A stretch of 64,000 nt of DNA, taken from contig JAANYP010002796.1 of assembly GCA_020465985.1 (NCBI GenBank), positions 432,177 through 496,176 on the forward strand. The letters are read 5' to 3'. A program made the translations under genes and the position numbers. Below the pieces are notes generated by a model. That model had not been told where the DNA came from, did not search any database, and was given only the letters and a program-made list of their open reading frames with translations. Below are positions 38,343-51,440 of this stretch, piece after piece. How positions within the stretch are numbered: position 1 is the stretch's first letter; each line of letters starts with the position of its first letter. The DNA is from Centrapalus pauciflorus (lineage: Eukaryota > Streptophyta > Magnoliopsida > Asterales > Asteraceae).

Positions 38343-38589
38343 CCAGGTTAATACTCATGTATTACATGGGTTAAGTTTAGAAATAAATATTTATAAGTAT
38401 GTCTAATATAATAATTATACGAATAATACAGTTTGCTTAATTTTATAGATTTATGTAGATTTGATTTGCTTTAAAATTTAAAATAAATTTAGTAAATGAC
38501 GTGACAAAAGGAGAGAGCGACATGTGACGAATTAAATAAGAGCATGTCATGTGGCATGTTATTTACTCTATTAATATAGTATAGATAGA
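38343..38589 (-). mobile_element. Miniature Helitron, minus strand
   Basis: Read on the minus strand, this 247-bp element starts TCTATCTATACTATATTAATAG (38589), closely resembling the 5' end of Helitron A in the tandem array. It ends with palindromic CATGTAATACATG, then AGTATTAAC and CTGG (38346-38343) followed by T. This fits TC...hairpin...CTRR. It occupies the 1-kb space between PWP2 and WDR43. Confidence 0.7.
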
Positions 38590-39048
38590 TAATAAACTGA
38601 ATTTCATGGTAGATATTCTTTTATATGGATATTGATTTGAAAATATATATCAAAACGTATCCTCAAATGTAATGAGAATTCAGTCGTATTGTGTTTCCCA
38701 AATGGAGAAAGTATTCCTTTCAAGTTTCAAGACATTCCTTATGATGTGTTACGTCTACAATATTCAATAAGTGATTCAAATTTTGCAACATGGTATCGTA
38801 AACTCATTCCCAAATCTTCATTTTTCGAAAATTCAATACAACAATATGCGACACAGGTGTGGGTTTAACATGCCAAGTTCCAAAAGGCAAAAGCTGTCTC
38901 TTATATTTTAAAAAAAACAGACACAAAAACAAAATCCCACCTTGATAACAATTATAACAGTATCCCTAACCTACGCACGTTTGTAACAAAATTGATCATT
39001 CGAATTTGAATAGTAATTTCCGCTGCAACAACCATAAGGTGTGTGTTA

Positions 39049-42000
39049 TCATGGCTTGGAGCTTGTTGAGCATAGATATCGTAGCAAATACTCATTAGAA
39101 GAACATGTATCCCCTAAATCTTGATGTAACCTGGTAATTGCCTTCTGCAATGACTTGAGAGAAGGAAGCAGATTCCTCGAGTTTTGCTGAATCGAGTGAC
39201 CATGACATTTTGACAGCTCCTGCCAATTATGTAACAACTTTTTTGTTACATTTTGTACTTCACCAACCCTATTATACTATACGAGAACAAACAAGAGTAC
39301 ACATATAATACCTGACACCATCGAAGAATAAATTCCAGATGAGGGCAATTCTCCAGAAGCTCTGCCAAGGCTTGAATCAATCTATTTAAATATTTGAAAG
39401 GAACTGATGCAACAACAGCTTTTATGTTGCCTGGAGGAACACCAATGATGCATTTTTTAATTAAAGCATCTTCATTCAAGCGTAAACTCAGGATCAAAGC
39501 TCTGCTCGGCTGACCCTCACCAAGTGCCGCTTCAACTGCCTGTGCATTAAAGGCGTGTGAAATTATTAGCCCAGACAAGGGACTTCTGATCGGACTTCTG
39601 ATCAGATTTGGTTTGCCCCATCAAATAAGAAACACCATGTTCTTTAATGTGGATGTGGCAATTTTGACCCATAACTGATTTACCTAAAAATAAGTAACTT
39701 AAAATGTATTGCAAAAAAGAACACTGTCAAAAAAAACTAAAAAGGAAAAGGTGTATTTACTGTATTCATCCTAAAAGATGTATTTACTATTTTACTGTAT
39801 TCAGATGCTTCCCACATCTTGAATCATTTTGAGTACAATAATATAGTTTTTGTATTAAAAGAGAAATGTGCAAATAGTGAGATGTTTTGCCCTGGACTAG
39901 AAAATTATCCGTTTTGACTCGACCCATAACCCAACTTGTCCATTTTCCACCTCTATGTTAATGGGTTCAGCAGTTTTAATAATTTGTTCTTTTTACTTCA
40001 TATTCTTAGACAAACAATGTGTTGCTTCGAAATTATTGCAATTAGAAATTTATTTTACCTCTGGTGTGACATCTATGTCGAGGTCAGTGGGATCAAATAT
40101 ATGATTATCATCCATTGAGTAAACTAAAACCCCTTCTGTAGTTGCAGCTGCCCAACTACGACCTGTAGGAGCAATCCTTAGACACTTTGTTCGGACAATA
40201 GGCCTTCCACGATTATGAACTGATCCTGGTAGATCGTCACCCAACTTAACTCGTGTTTGTTTCTCAACCCCATCATCTATATCGCTGTTATCATCATCGA
40301 TTAGATTCAGAGGACCAGCATCAGTCATATTCTTTGAATTCAACACATCAAGAACTCCATCCAAAGATAGATTGAGGGTTATTTGGAATCTGCGTAGCAA
40401 TACCTGTATATCCAACAAAATTGACCTGCCTCAATATGCCAAAATCTTAATTTTGCACAGAACTTATCATTTTACTAATAATCCCGGAATACACAAAGAG
40501 ATGTGATTTTTAGAAAGCAGCTCCAGAATCTGCTATATATAAATAAATATTGCAGCTTATCTAACCAAGAGCAGGCTAATTCGACCCACTTACCTAGAAA
40601 TGGGATGATGGGTAGTGTTGAGTTATATTATATTTCAAACGGGTAAAACACTAAAACTAGAGTTGCAAACGAGTCAGGCCGAGCTCAAACTTACGGTAGA
40701 CTCGAGCTCAGCTAAAAAAATCTGGAATACAATTATGTATAAAAACGTTATATTTGAAAACCAAACTCATTTTTTGGGCAAGTGTTTAGGGTTCTGGCTC
40801 TAAGCTCAAACTCAAACTCTATAAAAGCTCGACTTGATATAGTTTAGCTTGAATTCTTCGACGAGCACGAGTTGCTAAATACAAGCTCAACTCATTTGTA
40901 GTCATACACACATACATATACAATGCTCTAGAAAGATAAGAACTTGAGTCGAGATATTATGATCTCAAGCTCAGCTCATCAATATTATCAAGCACATTTT
41001 TTGGCTCAGGCTCGAACTTGAACTCAATAATAGTTCCACTCGATCAAGTTTGAGGTAACCTCGAGCACTAGTTGCTTAACAGAAGCTTGAATAGTTCACA
41101 CAGGTAAAACAAAATACATTAGTTCTGAGAAAACGGCTTGATTGGGTTTAAATGTTTAATATGTCAAAAGCGGCATGGGTTGTCCAAAATTGTATTTAAT
41201 AGCTTACTGCTTACCTCATAAATCATTTATAAAATTTTAAAAAACTGGAGGAAAACGTGTTGGTGGACCACCCGGCCTGTGCCGTCTCATTTTTACCCAA
41301 TTTCACCCGTTACTTTTTAGTGTTTACCAAACTGCTCATCCTATGACTTCTGCTAAACATTTTGACCTAGATTGGATAGGTAAGATTCTACACTTCATTA
41401 CACACAACATAATCTTTCTACTCTAAATGTATCTAGACTTTGCCATGTCAGCCTCATTTACTATTTAGTTGCTAGATTTCCCCTCAATAATATTTGATAA
41501 AAAAACATCCAAAACTTTAAAAATTAGAAAATGCAAGGCTCTAGTATAATCCTTCGAGAATGTGAAAAGAAGAAACTAACCTGCTCGGCAACATCGTACA
41601 TACATATGTATTTACTACTTCCTCCAGCTAAGATGTAGTTCCCATCCGCAGAATAAGACAAAGTTGTAAAGCACTTTCCAGATGTAGAGTTGGCTGCTGA
41701 TCTACGATCAGTCATCAAACGTCCTCCAGCAATATCTCGACGCCCCTCAATAGTGTACATTAACAAGCCATCAATGGGATCCCAGAAATGAATTTGCCCA
41801 TCCAATGTGCTGCAAGCCAATTGCTTACCATCTGGACGATAGACAACTGTAAGAACATCATGGGTGTGAGGAAATGTTTCAACTGAACCTTTTCCATCAA
41901 AGACATCCCACAAGCGAACAGATCGGTCCCATGAAGACGATGCCAGAATTGCCTGTAGATATGAAAGAAAGAAAATAAGTGGATACATCACATATACCTA

Positions 42001-44689
42001 GCCATATATTTTTAAAAATATGGACTGTTAGAACCTGCAAGCAAGCACCTATTACTTACGCTTGTAGGAGAAAACATCAATCCATGAACTGGACCTTCAT
42101 GACCACTAAGAACATCCAACAATCTGCCAGTCTTCATTGACCAAACAAAAATCTAGAGAGGAACAGAAAATGCTGTGTCAATTTTCTAGACAACAAAGGA
42201 ACAGAATATGCTGTGTCAATTTTCTAAATAATGGAGTTAAATTACTGTTAAGATCACACATAAGCATCCACTACCTCAAATGAATCAAGGGTTCCAGCAC
42301 AAATCACTTCGCCACTTTGATCTGATGCTAAGGAAACAAATTGTCTAGAAGAAGGTGTGGTGAACGTCCTAAAATTGCGATAACGGAACAGATCCCATGC
42401 GCGCACCGTCCCATCTAAGGACGCACTCAATAAACAGTGATTGCTAGCCATAAAATGGAGCGCAGTAACTGCATTTGTGTGCTCAGAGAAGGTCACGAAA
42501 CAGAAGCCTGATGATACTGTCCAAACCTGTAGCAAGAGAGTAAGTGTATGATATCAATGAGAAAACTAGAAAGTTTTGATCTGCATTATGAAAGTAACTA
42601 CCAGATTATTTCGACTTCAAGTCACTATACTTTTTCTAGTGTTTGGTTAACCTGCTTGTTTAGTGTGGCCATGGAAGTGGATTCTTGGATCGTATACTCT
42701 TGTGTTTTTGTTTTCCGTTTTCGTTATTTTCATTTCGTTGCCACATTATTTCCTGTATGTGTACCACCATTATCTCAACACTTCTTCCACAAAATAAAGA
42801 GGTAGTCAATTCGGCCATTCAGGCAAACGGGCCGACGTTAAATGACCAAATTATATATATTTTCAACAAGATTTTGTTTAAAAAAATTTTTAAATTATAT
42901 TCTATCTTTTTTTTACTATGGGCCATTTTGGCACATCCAGCCCCTCTTGGACGGTTGGGCAAAAATCTCCCACCTAATTAATCTGATATGATACCAGCTC
43001 TAGATGTAACAGAAGTGATTATAGGTAGAGCAAATGACTTATATAACCTTATTTATCTACTACTTTCTTATATAATCAGAACACTCACATCAGCAAAAGT
43101 AATTATTACACCTTTAAAGAGCAAAAATACATCACTAATCCAAGCACTATTTCCTACTTCACATATTACTACAACAGATTCGAAATATTCAATATCACAC
43201 AGATCAATTTTAAAACACATAAGAAAAACACCCACAGCATATCTGCAGGAACCATAAATCTGTAATCAGCACTGCATATATAGTTCCTTTATGTGCAAAT
43301 CCATGCTCCTAAGTCATAACCTAACGAATTTTATGAATGTATAGCTTGCAAAAGTAAGCCATCTCCCAGAGAAATAGCCAGCTAGGGTAGCAGGCATATC
43401 AGAAATATTCGCTGAACCATTTTGTTTATATATGACTAGCAATTATGTGACAAGAGAGATATACATGCTCTTCTAATCTAAGATATTTTTATATCCCAAA
43501 ACTAAATTACCTTGATTTTGTTGTCATCTGCACCAGTAGCCAAGAGCTGTGAATCAGGTGAATATGCAAGAGTATTGACATCAAAATAATGTCCTTGTTG
43601 TTTCAATATATAACTCTCAGACTTCCACTCCCAAACAAGCAACTGTCCAAGTCGTGCACACCCAAATGTTAACCAGTTTCCAAGTTGATTAAAAGTAGCA
43701 GTTGTGATCTTCTCTCTAGATATAGACAACAAATGTATACAAACAAAATCGGGCATCTGATAGAGCCCAAACACACCATTCGAAAACCCAACAACCACAA
43801 TTTCCAAACCTTTGTGATAGTCGCAGGCTGTTAACTTCGCTGGAGCCTGCATAAAGTAATCCTTCTTAGACAACTCCCATTTTCCTGTATGCAACGAAGA
43901 AGCATTTTCTTCATCAAAATCACTACCCAAACTCTTTCTTTTCTTCACATTATTATTTTCATCTCCCTCCATACTTTGTTCAGGAGTTCCAGGTGAAGGC
44001 GGTTCATCAACTGCTTCATCTTTCGCGCTATAATTCCAGCCAAAAATTGCGCCATCCCGTGATAGAGTGTAGACCCTAGAAACTTGTTTCGTTTTCTTTT
44101 CAACACCAAAAAATGCACCTACAATAATATCTCTATGACCTAAAAACATAAAAGGTTTATTTAAACCACTTACTTTCTTCAACCAAAATAGCCTAACCGT
44201 CAAATCCTTGGAACCAGCCAACAAATACTCTGAATCAGGACTCCAATCAAGTGTAGTAACTTTATCATTACAATTGGCGAAAGTTTTTACCAACTCGAAC
44301 GGAAAAAACTCCTTCATAAACCCCGGTGACCTCCATATCTGAACTAACTTTCCGGCAGCAACAGCAATGAACGAACCATTGGGACTAAACTTCAGAGACG
44401 CCACAGGCTTCTTAAACGTGATGCGATGAAGAACCGCACGGCGGCGGAGGTTGATGAAGAGGCAGCGAGAGTTGTCATCAACTACAAGGAGGAATACGCC
44501 GTCAGGAGAGGCGGCGATTCTGGAAATGTTTGATGAGCATTGAAAAGGAAGAGTTACGGTTTCTGATTTAACGAGGTCAGTGACGGAGATACGGTTGCCG
44601 ACAGGCGATACAAGGAGCGTGTTATTTACAACTACGGCATTACCACCTCTGTACGGAGCTCCGAGAAGATTTTGAAACCTGTAATTCAT
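39049..44689 (-). CDS. PWP2: Periodic tryptophan protein 2 (PWP2/UTP1), SSU processome
   Basis: Seven exons, all joined in phase 0, 879 aa: 43511-44689, 42275-42526, 42060-42152, 41581-41952, 40059-40403, 39312-39539, 39049-39219. The protein opens MNYRFQNLLGAPYRGGNAV and carries WD40 repeats throughout (KVTTLDWSPDSEYLLAGSKD, DVNTLAYSPDSQLLATGADD, ALHFMASNHCLLSASLDGTV, ILASSSWDRSVRLWDVFDG). A charged insert (about residues 220-260, KKRKSLGSDFDEE) interrupts the first propeller. The C-terminal Utp12 region, from about residue 750, includes ALILSLRLNEDALIKKCI and LNRLIQALAELLENCPHLEF. PWP2 nucleates the UtpB complex on the 5' external transcribed spacer of pre-rRNA in the nucleolus. The first exon, 1179 bp, is unusually long; length and order fit the family. 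Confidence 0.94.
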
Positions 44690-44762
44690 GGTAAAAGCTT
44701 AGAGGGGTCGACGACGACGATGGCGCTCCACCAAAATAAATAAGTAATGGTGCTCTGTTCTT

Positions 44763-44770
44763 AAACCCTA
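44763..44770 (-). promoter_or_regulatory. Telo-box upstream of PWP2
   Basis: AAACCCTA lies about 75 bp upstream of the PWP2 start codon. Telo-boxes mark promoters of plant ribosome-biogenesis genes. I see no TGGGCC motif in the same interval. Confidence 0.45.
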
Positions 44771-44894
44771 GTCTTGAAATTTTGCTGACGTCAACAAACT
44801 AATGTGTCCGTCTATAACTATTTTAAAAAACTTGCCTCGTGAACTTTTTTTTTTACACTTTCGATCCTTCATTGGAAATTTGGTTTCTCCGTTA

Positions 44895-45072
44895 ACCCCC
44901 ATCGAATAGAAACTAGCCCAACGGATGATATGTATGTGTGAGATCACGAGTTCAACTCTCGTCGAAGAAAAGTTAAAATTTAGGTAATGAACGTAAGTAT
45001 TGAGGTCTACACTTGGGGGTATAAGGGTAGATAATGAGTGAAGTAGTCTAGTTTGTTGTTCAAAAAGAAATT
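44895..45072 (+). mobile_element. SINE-like element upstream of PWP2
   Basis: TAGCCCAACGGATGAT (A-box-like) is followed by GAGTTCAACTCTCG (B-box-like) about 30 nt downstream, then a body ending TTTGTTGTTCAAAAAG. The 3' end matches that of the element at 31245-31392, supporting one SINE family. It lies 200 bp upstream of PWP2. Confidence 0.5.
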
Positions 45073-46397
45073 AACCCTTAGCAAATGAATCGAAAAGAAA
45101 AAGAATTCATTGAAATCAAAATATTTGTTTGGCTTAACTATTAAAAGAAGTTAAATTCTTTTATAATTGAATTTTTTCAAAAAGAAAATGATTTATTACC
45201 AAAATATCACTATCCTACAACCCCATCATATCCTACCTCACTTTACCTCATCCCATCCACGAGGCTGTCACAAGGGAGGGGACGAAATGGGCTTCAGCCC
45301 AGAGCAGCAATTGTACGAAATGAATCAAAAATTTTTAGTCCAAAAACATAATATTAGTTCAAATTACAGATTTAATAAAAATCATATGCCATCAAACCTT
45401 AATCGCTGCTCTCATTTCCTTTCCACAACTTTATCGAAGCTCTCATGTCCTCTCCACAACTTTGAAGCTTCGTCGTCGGCCAAAGACCCACATATGTTCT
45501 ATGCATCCTCGTTGACCGCAAGATGCACCCCCTTTTTCTCTCTGTCCAACCCATCAATTGTTGTCTCTCCGCCGTGAGCCGTCGTCCGCCACCATTGTCA
45601 ACATCCGACCACCACCGGCCTACAGATTGATGCTCTCTCCGATGAACAGAGCTACAATTTTTTACTAATATTTTGTTGGAGTGTAAAAAGAGAAAGAGAT
45701 AACACAAGTGATGAATTAATGATAATGTTACTTTTTGTCTTTTTGGTGAAAAGTAGCCAAGGAGGAGTCATGGGATGCCAAATAATGTTGCAGCCTTGCG
45801 GGCATTTGTCCTCGTGTGTTTTAGATGAATGTGTTGGGCGTGTGGTGTGAGGTGTGTGTCCATTGAATAATAAAATTGTTAGGTTATATATAATCAGATA
45901 TTTTAATGTATCTCATGGGCGTAACGGTATTCAAGATACAGAATAATCATATTTTTTTACTAGTATGCATTTATTCATAAGAATTTTGTTAAATATTTGA
46001 AGTATTTGGAATCCTCTATGGTTTACAAATATCTGTTTAATTTCTTTTTTATAGTATTTAGATGAGCATCTTTTGTCTTGCTTTGTCTCGCTTGGCTAGT
46101 ATGATACTATGCATAACTCTTTTGTCTCACTTGCTCGTTTAACATAGTTTGCATAACTCCTTTGTCTCACTTTCTACATGACAAGATGTGTGTATTTTTC
46201 TTTTTCTTTTTTTCCTTCCATTCTCCTCCTATTTTTTTTTTATTTCCATCCATTTCTCTTTTATTTCATCCTCAAGAACACAAAATAAGAAAGAAATTTG
46301 AGGAGAAATAATGGAAATAGGTCTTGAAATATCATATCGCAATTTTCAAGCACACAACGTAATAGAATGGTATATAAAATCAATTAACTCTAAATAA

Positions 46398-46449
<52 letters not shown>

Positions 46450-46678
46450 TTGCATTCTCTTCAAGATACACAGCAACAATTTCCCATCTACAAGCCCAGA
46501 ACACAAAGATCACAAAAATTAAATCTTTATTTTACACCAAGAAACTCAAATACATTACCATACATAGTCTCCATCAAACCCCTACTAATTTATCCCAACT
46601 CAAATTGTGTAAGTTTCCTTCATCTTCCTCGCTGGTTGTCGTACTAGCTGCAAGAAACATTAACGACGCTGCAATCCT
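45073..46678. other. Intergenic region, PWP2 to thioesterase
   Basis: No supported gene. The ORF at 45167-45577 starts in AT-rich DNA, has no splice or family support and probably belongs to a dispersed repeat. 46398-46448 is an (AAT)17 microsatellite about 230 bp beyond the thioesterase stop codon, so it may fall in or near that gene's 3' untranslated region. Confidence 0.45.
46398..46448 (+). repeat. (AAT)17 microsatellite
   Basis: Perfect run of AAT trinucleotides, no interruption. Confidence 0.95.
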
Positions 46679-49600
46679 TTATGCTCCGAGCCTTGCATTT
46701 AGCCATTGGCAGACCTCTTCCATCTCTTTAGGGACCGTGTAATGCCCAAGCCTACATACAAATCATGTTAAATGATGATGATTAAAGATTGTTCGTTTCA
46801 ACGTTGTAACTTGTTAAGGTAAACAGAATCGTTTTATTCAATACCCTTCGTATGATTTAAATGCAATGTATCTGAATCCAGCTGAGCTCAAGATCTGGGA
46901 GGACCTCTCTCCGAATTTGTACGGGACTACTTCATCACCTGTAAATGGATATTGAATAAAATGCTTGTAAAATGATATAACATGTTCAGGGTCGTTCCTA
47001 TCGTTTTTGGGGCCCAACGCAAAAATTTATAAAGGGTCATCTAAACATGTATGTATATATAACATTTAAAGATTAAAGGAAACAACCATGTAAATATGTA
47101 CGTAAATATCACAATCAAACAACTAGCAAAACAAGTAAACTACCAGTATTAGTCTAGGTATTAGAGGAAAAATAAATTTGGGCCCCCTTGACTGTTGGGA
47201 CTTGGGCAGTAGCCCATGTTGCACACCCCAATGGGCCGGCCCTGAACATGTTGATCTACAATTACCAGTCACATTGTTTAAATATATACCGAGTCCATGG
47301 CAGAGCAAAATGGGCAGTGAGGCAGCACGTCTGATAGCATCGTGTGATCCTTCTATACTGTTTCTCAAACTCCTGCACAATACCCATTAAATCTTGATAT
47401 TCAACCCATCTTGAAAGAAAAAACTTTGTAGTGTAAATATATAATAAATAAAAGTTTATTATCAAGATGCAACGCATTCCCTGAAAGATATTTTGTTATA
47501 TGGATCCGAAATCCAGAGTCGCTCCTGTGTAGCTCTCCATCACATTATACTTTTAACTAAAGAAATGAATGGAATTTAATGGAAGGGTTTCCTTATTTGT
47601 CAAATTAATGTTTAAAATACCCCTTCCCTCAATGATGATGAAGGGGAAGATCAAACAAAATCAGTGTTATCATTGTTTTCTTATGATCTTGGATTGAATT
47701 TGTTGACAGGAACAAAAAAAACCTTTAGAAAGAGAATTAGATAATCATACCGTCCACCAGGAAGCCAGCCACTCAATCCAACGATAGCCTTTAAGTTAAT
47801 CGGGTAAGGACTGCCATTTCCATATTTACCCTGTGCGAAACAAGTTGCAGAGTAAAGTGCACATGCAGCACCCATACTAAATCCCCCAATACCAAGATTA
47901 ACTGTTAAAAAAAGGATAGCGAAATTATGATCGTTATTTAAACTTTAATTGCATAAATTGAAGGAACTATGAGAAAAAAACAGGCTAAGATGCAAGTATG
48001 TTGAGAAAACTTCAACCCTCTAAAAAATGACTGAAACAAAAAAAGGTGGGTCATTAAGCATGTAATGTATATCATCCATGCACAAAACAAAAAAGGTAGA
48101 AATTTTACCGTCAGAGGGCTCCGTTGACAACAAGTTTGCTATGTGCGATACCGAAGCATCTAAACCTTCAACATCATTTGGTCCGTCTTCTGAGAGCTCT
48201 CCCTCATCAAACCCTGTTATAGACCAAAATCGTCACCCAAAATCATCTTTATAATCAGGTTTATCTTTTGTGTTTCAACTTTCAATCATGATATCTTACA
48301 TGCAGTGCAAGGAAATCCGCCAAGCACAGTCACTGGGCGAGTAGGAGCAGTTGGGCATATCCACTTAATCTGCAAAGCATAGAATCTTAATTGATGGTAA
48401 AGTTGCAAAAAAAAAAAAAAAGCAGGCAGACAGAAGAAATTTTTCAAGAAAAAAAAATTGTTAGTCGAGAGCATTATGCTTACGTTTGGGAGAGGAAGGC
48501 TGTCTAGGAGCTGAGACCAGCTGCAGCGAGAAACAAGAAACTAAATAAGAAAGTTTGACGTTGTGTATATGTATGTTATTTTTATTCTATAAAACAGTAT
48601 GGTTCAGATTTTTTGAAGCTTGACAGTCACGTTCTCAAGAATAACTGAATAAAACTGGGTAGCTAATAGCCCCTGTCCCTAGTCACTAATTAAGCATCAT
48701 ATATCATATATCATATATATACTACCTTTTGTTCTTTTATTGAGTAAAAATATTCCTTTTTTGCTTTATTGTCAAATGGAACAAGATAAGAAAGCACACC
48801 CGTACAACAAAGACAAAATGACAATTATTTTAAATGATTTAACAACACAAAATTTAGTTTACAATTCAGTTATCGGAGTATGTAAAGCATAGACAGATGC
48901 ATGGCGCTGCGGCTTTCTCCCATCATGTCAATAAGAATACGTATCTCAGTAAAACGTGTCTATGTTTTAAAATATCCAAATTTTCTTCCTTAATTATTTA
49001 TTTATATGGGAGTATATACTTCGCCAACGAAAAAAAAGAGACTTGATAAAATGATAATAGAAAGTTACACAAAAAAACGAGAAACTTCAGAAGGAAAACA
49101 ACAAGTAAAAGCCTATGCATAGCTTTAAGTTCTCTTTAAAGATTACGATAGCGAACAAAATTATGAAATATACTAACTTATCATCTTGAAGGATTCAATT
49201 ATTTATTGCACATTTGCACACTTGGTAAGAATATAAATATCCCTACACGGTGGAGTTGGAAAATAAATGGGGAAAACAAACAAATTGATTAGAGCATTTG
49301 TTATGAGGGATGAAAATTCTGTACTAAATGGTTTTACGCTAAACATTTTGAAAGTGTCTGTTAACTACATAATTCTTAGGGCGCATTTGGTGCAAGATAA
49401 TCGGGAAGTAGAAATGTTTGGATTCGCAAGCTTTTTTGACGAATGATCATGTTACATAAATATAGACTGACATAAAAAAAATAATAATGCATCCCCTTTC
49501 CATGTTTTGAATTTCTCCATTGTGATAAAAAAAAAATACAAAGAAATGATACTTACATAAAAACCAATTCTCCATTCATTCCATGGAGAGTTAAGGTCAT

Positions 49601-50060
49601 CATTATGTTCCAAAAAAGAAAGGCTTGTAAATACATGTGATTTCCTTCTCTCAATTCATTTGTATCAAACGCGCCTTAAGGGCTAACGAGAGATTATCAA
49701 CCTTTGGTTCTTTAATAATACACGTGATAAATACAAAATAAAGAAAATTGCACGAAAGCATATCGACTAATTTACCTCAAACCATTATCACCAAGACCAT
49801 GCAACCAAACTACTGTTGCTTGGTGCTTTCCTTTTGGCCTTACCACATACGTACGACCAAACTCAACCGTTCTCCTAGCCGATCTACTACCTGCAATTCA
49901 TGCAAAAGTGTTTAGAAACCGACTAATGAAATGACGAACACCCATATGAATCATCGCACGCAATTCAATTACATAACTACATGTCTACATGCATAAGGAA
50001 GATATCGAAGACAAAGAGTTTGAACTAACCAGAACCGACGTAAGTGTTTGTGTAACTCAT
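46679..50060 (-). CDS. Acyl-protein thioesterase (alpha/beta hydrolase)
   Basis: Nine exons, minus strand, 252 aa, frame kept at every join: 50030-50060, 49776-49890, 48484-48520, 48300-48369, 48109-48213, 47751-47901, 47290-47372, 46845-46938, 46679-46751. The start MSYTNTYVGSG is followed by the phospholipase/carboxylesterase fold: VVWLHGLGDNG (oxyanion-loop region), IKWICPTAPTRPVT, GIGGFSMGAA with nucleophile Ser128 in GxSxG, LCHGLGDEVVP with Asp199, and GLGHYTVPKEM with His232. The complete triad indicates an active enzyme. The family removes palmitate from S-acylated proteins or hydrolyses short acyl esters in the cytosol; in plants it includes SOBER1-type carboxylesterases, so the substrate is open. 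A hAT MITE sits in the intron between exons 7 and 8. Length matches the family. Confidence 0.92.
46987..47244. mobile_element. hAT-type MITE in thioesterase intron, 8-bp target duplication
   Basis: A 258-bp element begins CAGGGTCGTTCC and ends GGGCCGGCCCTG, flanked by perfect AACATGTT copies (46979-46986 and 47245-47252). The CAGGG/CCCTG termini and 8-bp duplication identify a hAT element. It ends 45 bp before exon 7 begins (low-coordinate edge 47290). Confidence 0.88.
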
Positions 50061-51440
50061 CTTAAAGAAAATGCACTAAAAACCAACCACTTGGGACCAG
50101 TGAGAAGATGTATTGCAATGAGGAAACACCCTTGGTGGTGTAATCTTAATTTATAGGCAGATTGAGTAGTCACAAAGAGAATAAAACATGTGAAGATTCA
50201 AACACTACAACGTCTCCATGTGGTGAGTGTGTGAACCAGCTGCACATTGTGCCTAATTACCAATAAGAAAACAAGGGCATCCATGGAAAAAGAGACACAA
50301 AAGCAAGAAATCTTTTTTAGTTATCAGAGAGAAAAAAGAATCAAATGCAGGAACACACAGAGCACAAAATCAAGAAACCCCACTTCACAAAACTGCCCAC
50401 ACCATCGAAATTAAGGGCTCTAATAAATTTACCACATTTTTGGTAGAAAGAATCTATGCTTTGATGGTGCAGTGGACATAAAAAAAAATTAATTTAAAGC
50501 AGAATCCATACAAACACTTGGAAAAAGAATATTACAGAAAAATGAGAAGCAACATCCTATTCCTATTTGGCTCTCGTTTTCTCTTCTTCAATCATTTATT
50601 TATGAGCTTCATGATGGTTTATGGGTACCCATTATCTTGAATGTGAACTGAACTTTCTGACTTATCATCATTGCCATCTGTGACAATCTTTCAGTAATAA
50701 GAACAATCAAGAACCCGAAAAATTGGGCCTTTTTGTTTTATTTTAAGCAGCAAATGTACATGCATACAGATGTTGTTGCCTTTTTGAATTCTGATGATTT
50801 TATTGACACCCATTACCCATTGTGTCTTAAACGTGAGATTTTAGCTTTCCAACTTACAATGATTGCCATTTAGTACAGTCTTTCGATGACAAAAACAATC
50901 AAGAAAGATCATAATTGGATGTTTGTTTAAACTAAATATGCATACAATTATACAAATATTCATAGTTTTTAACGGTTACTTTGAGTATATGGAGCACCAA
51001 CCTGAATTCGTGGGTGGAGAAGAGACATAATGATCACAGAAAGTATGTGGACTTTTTTGTGGCGAAATCTTCAATCTTTTTGATGTTTCTCTCTCTAAAT
51101 CTGTAAATCGCTTTTGTTGCTCGCCACTATGTATAAATTATATAACGAAGATAGGTCAGGTGTAGGTAAAGTCTTGAGGATGATAATGCAGATTTTTGTT
51201 TGTTTTTGTTAATATCAGGAATCCACGAGCAGAGAAGCTCAACGGCACCACCAACTGGCAACTGCAACCCTTCGCTTCATATTTCAATTTCCGATTGATC
51301 TAACCATACCTGCAGCTGCAGCTGCCTTGCCTACCTGCTACATTCCCCGTGCCCATTGTTGGGACCACCAGTGTCACTGTCAATGTATCACTACCAAAGT
51401 ACCAATCCCTTTTTCCCTGATAAAATGCTGTATATAACCG
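50061..51440. other. Upstream region of the thioesterase gene
   Basis: No coding exon seen. A 5' leader probably runs into this region. 51235-51360 is locally GC-rich (CTGCAGCTGCAGCTGCC at about 51311) and might hold the promoter or a non-coding exon, but the sequence alone does not settle this. Confidence 0.35.

Noticed and set aside
45167..45577. 136-codon ORF upstream of the PWP2 start
   Set aside because: Low-complexity start, no splice structure or recognisable domain; probably dispersed repeat.
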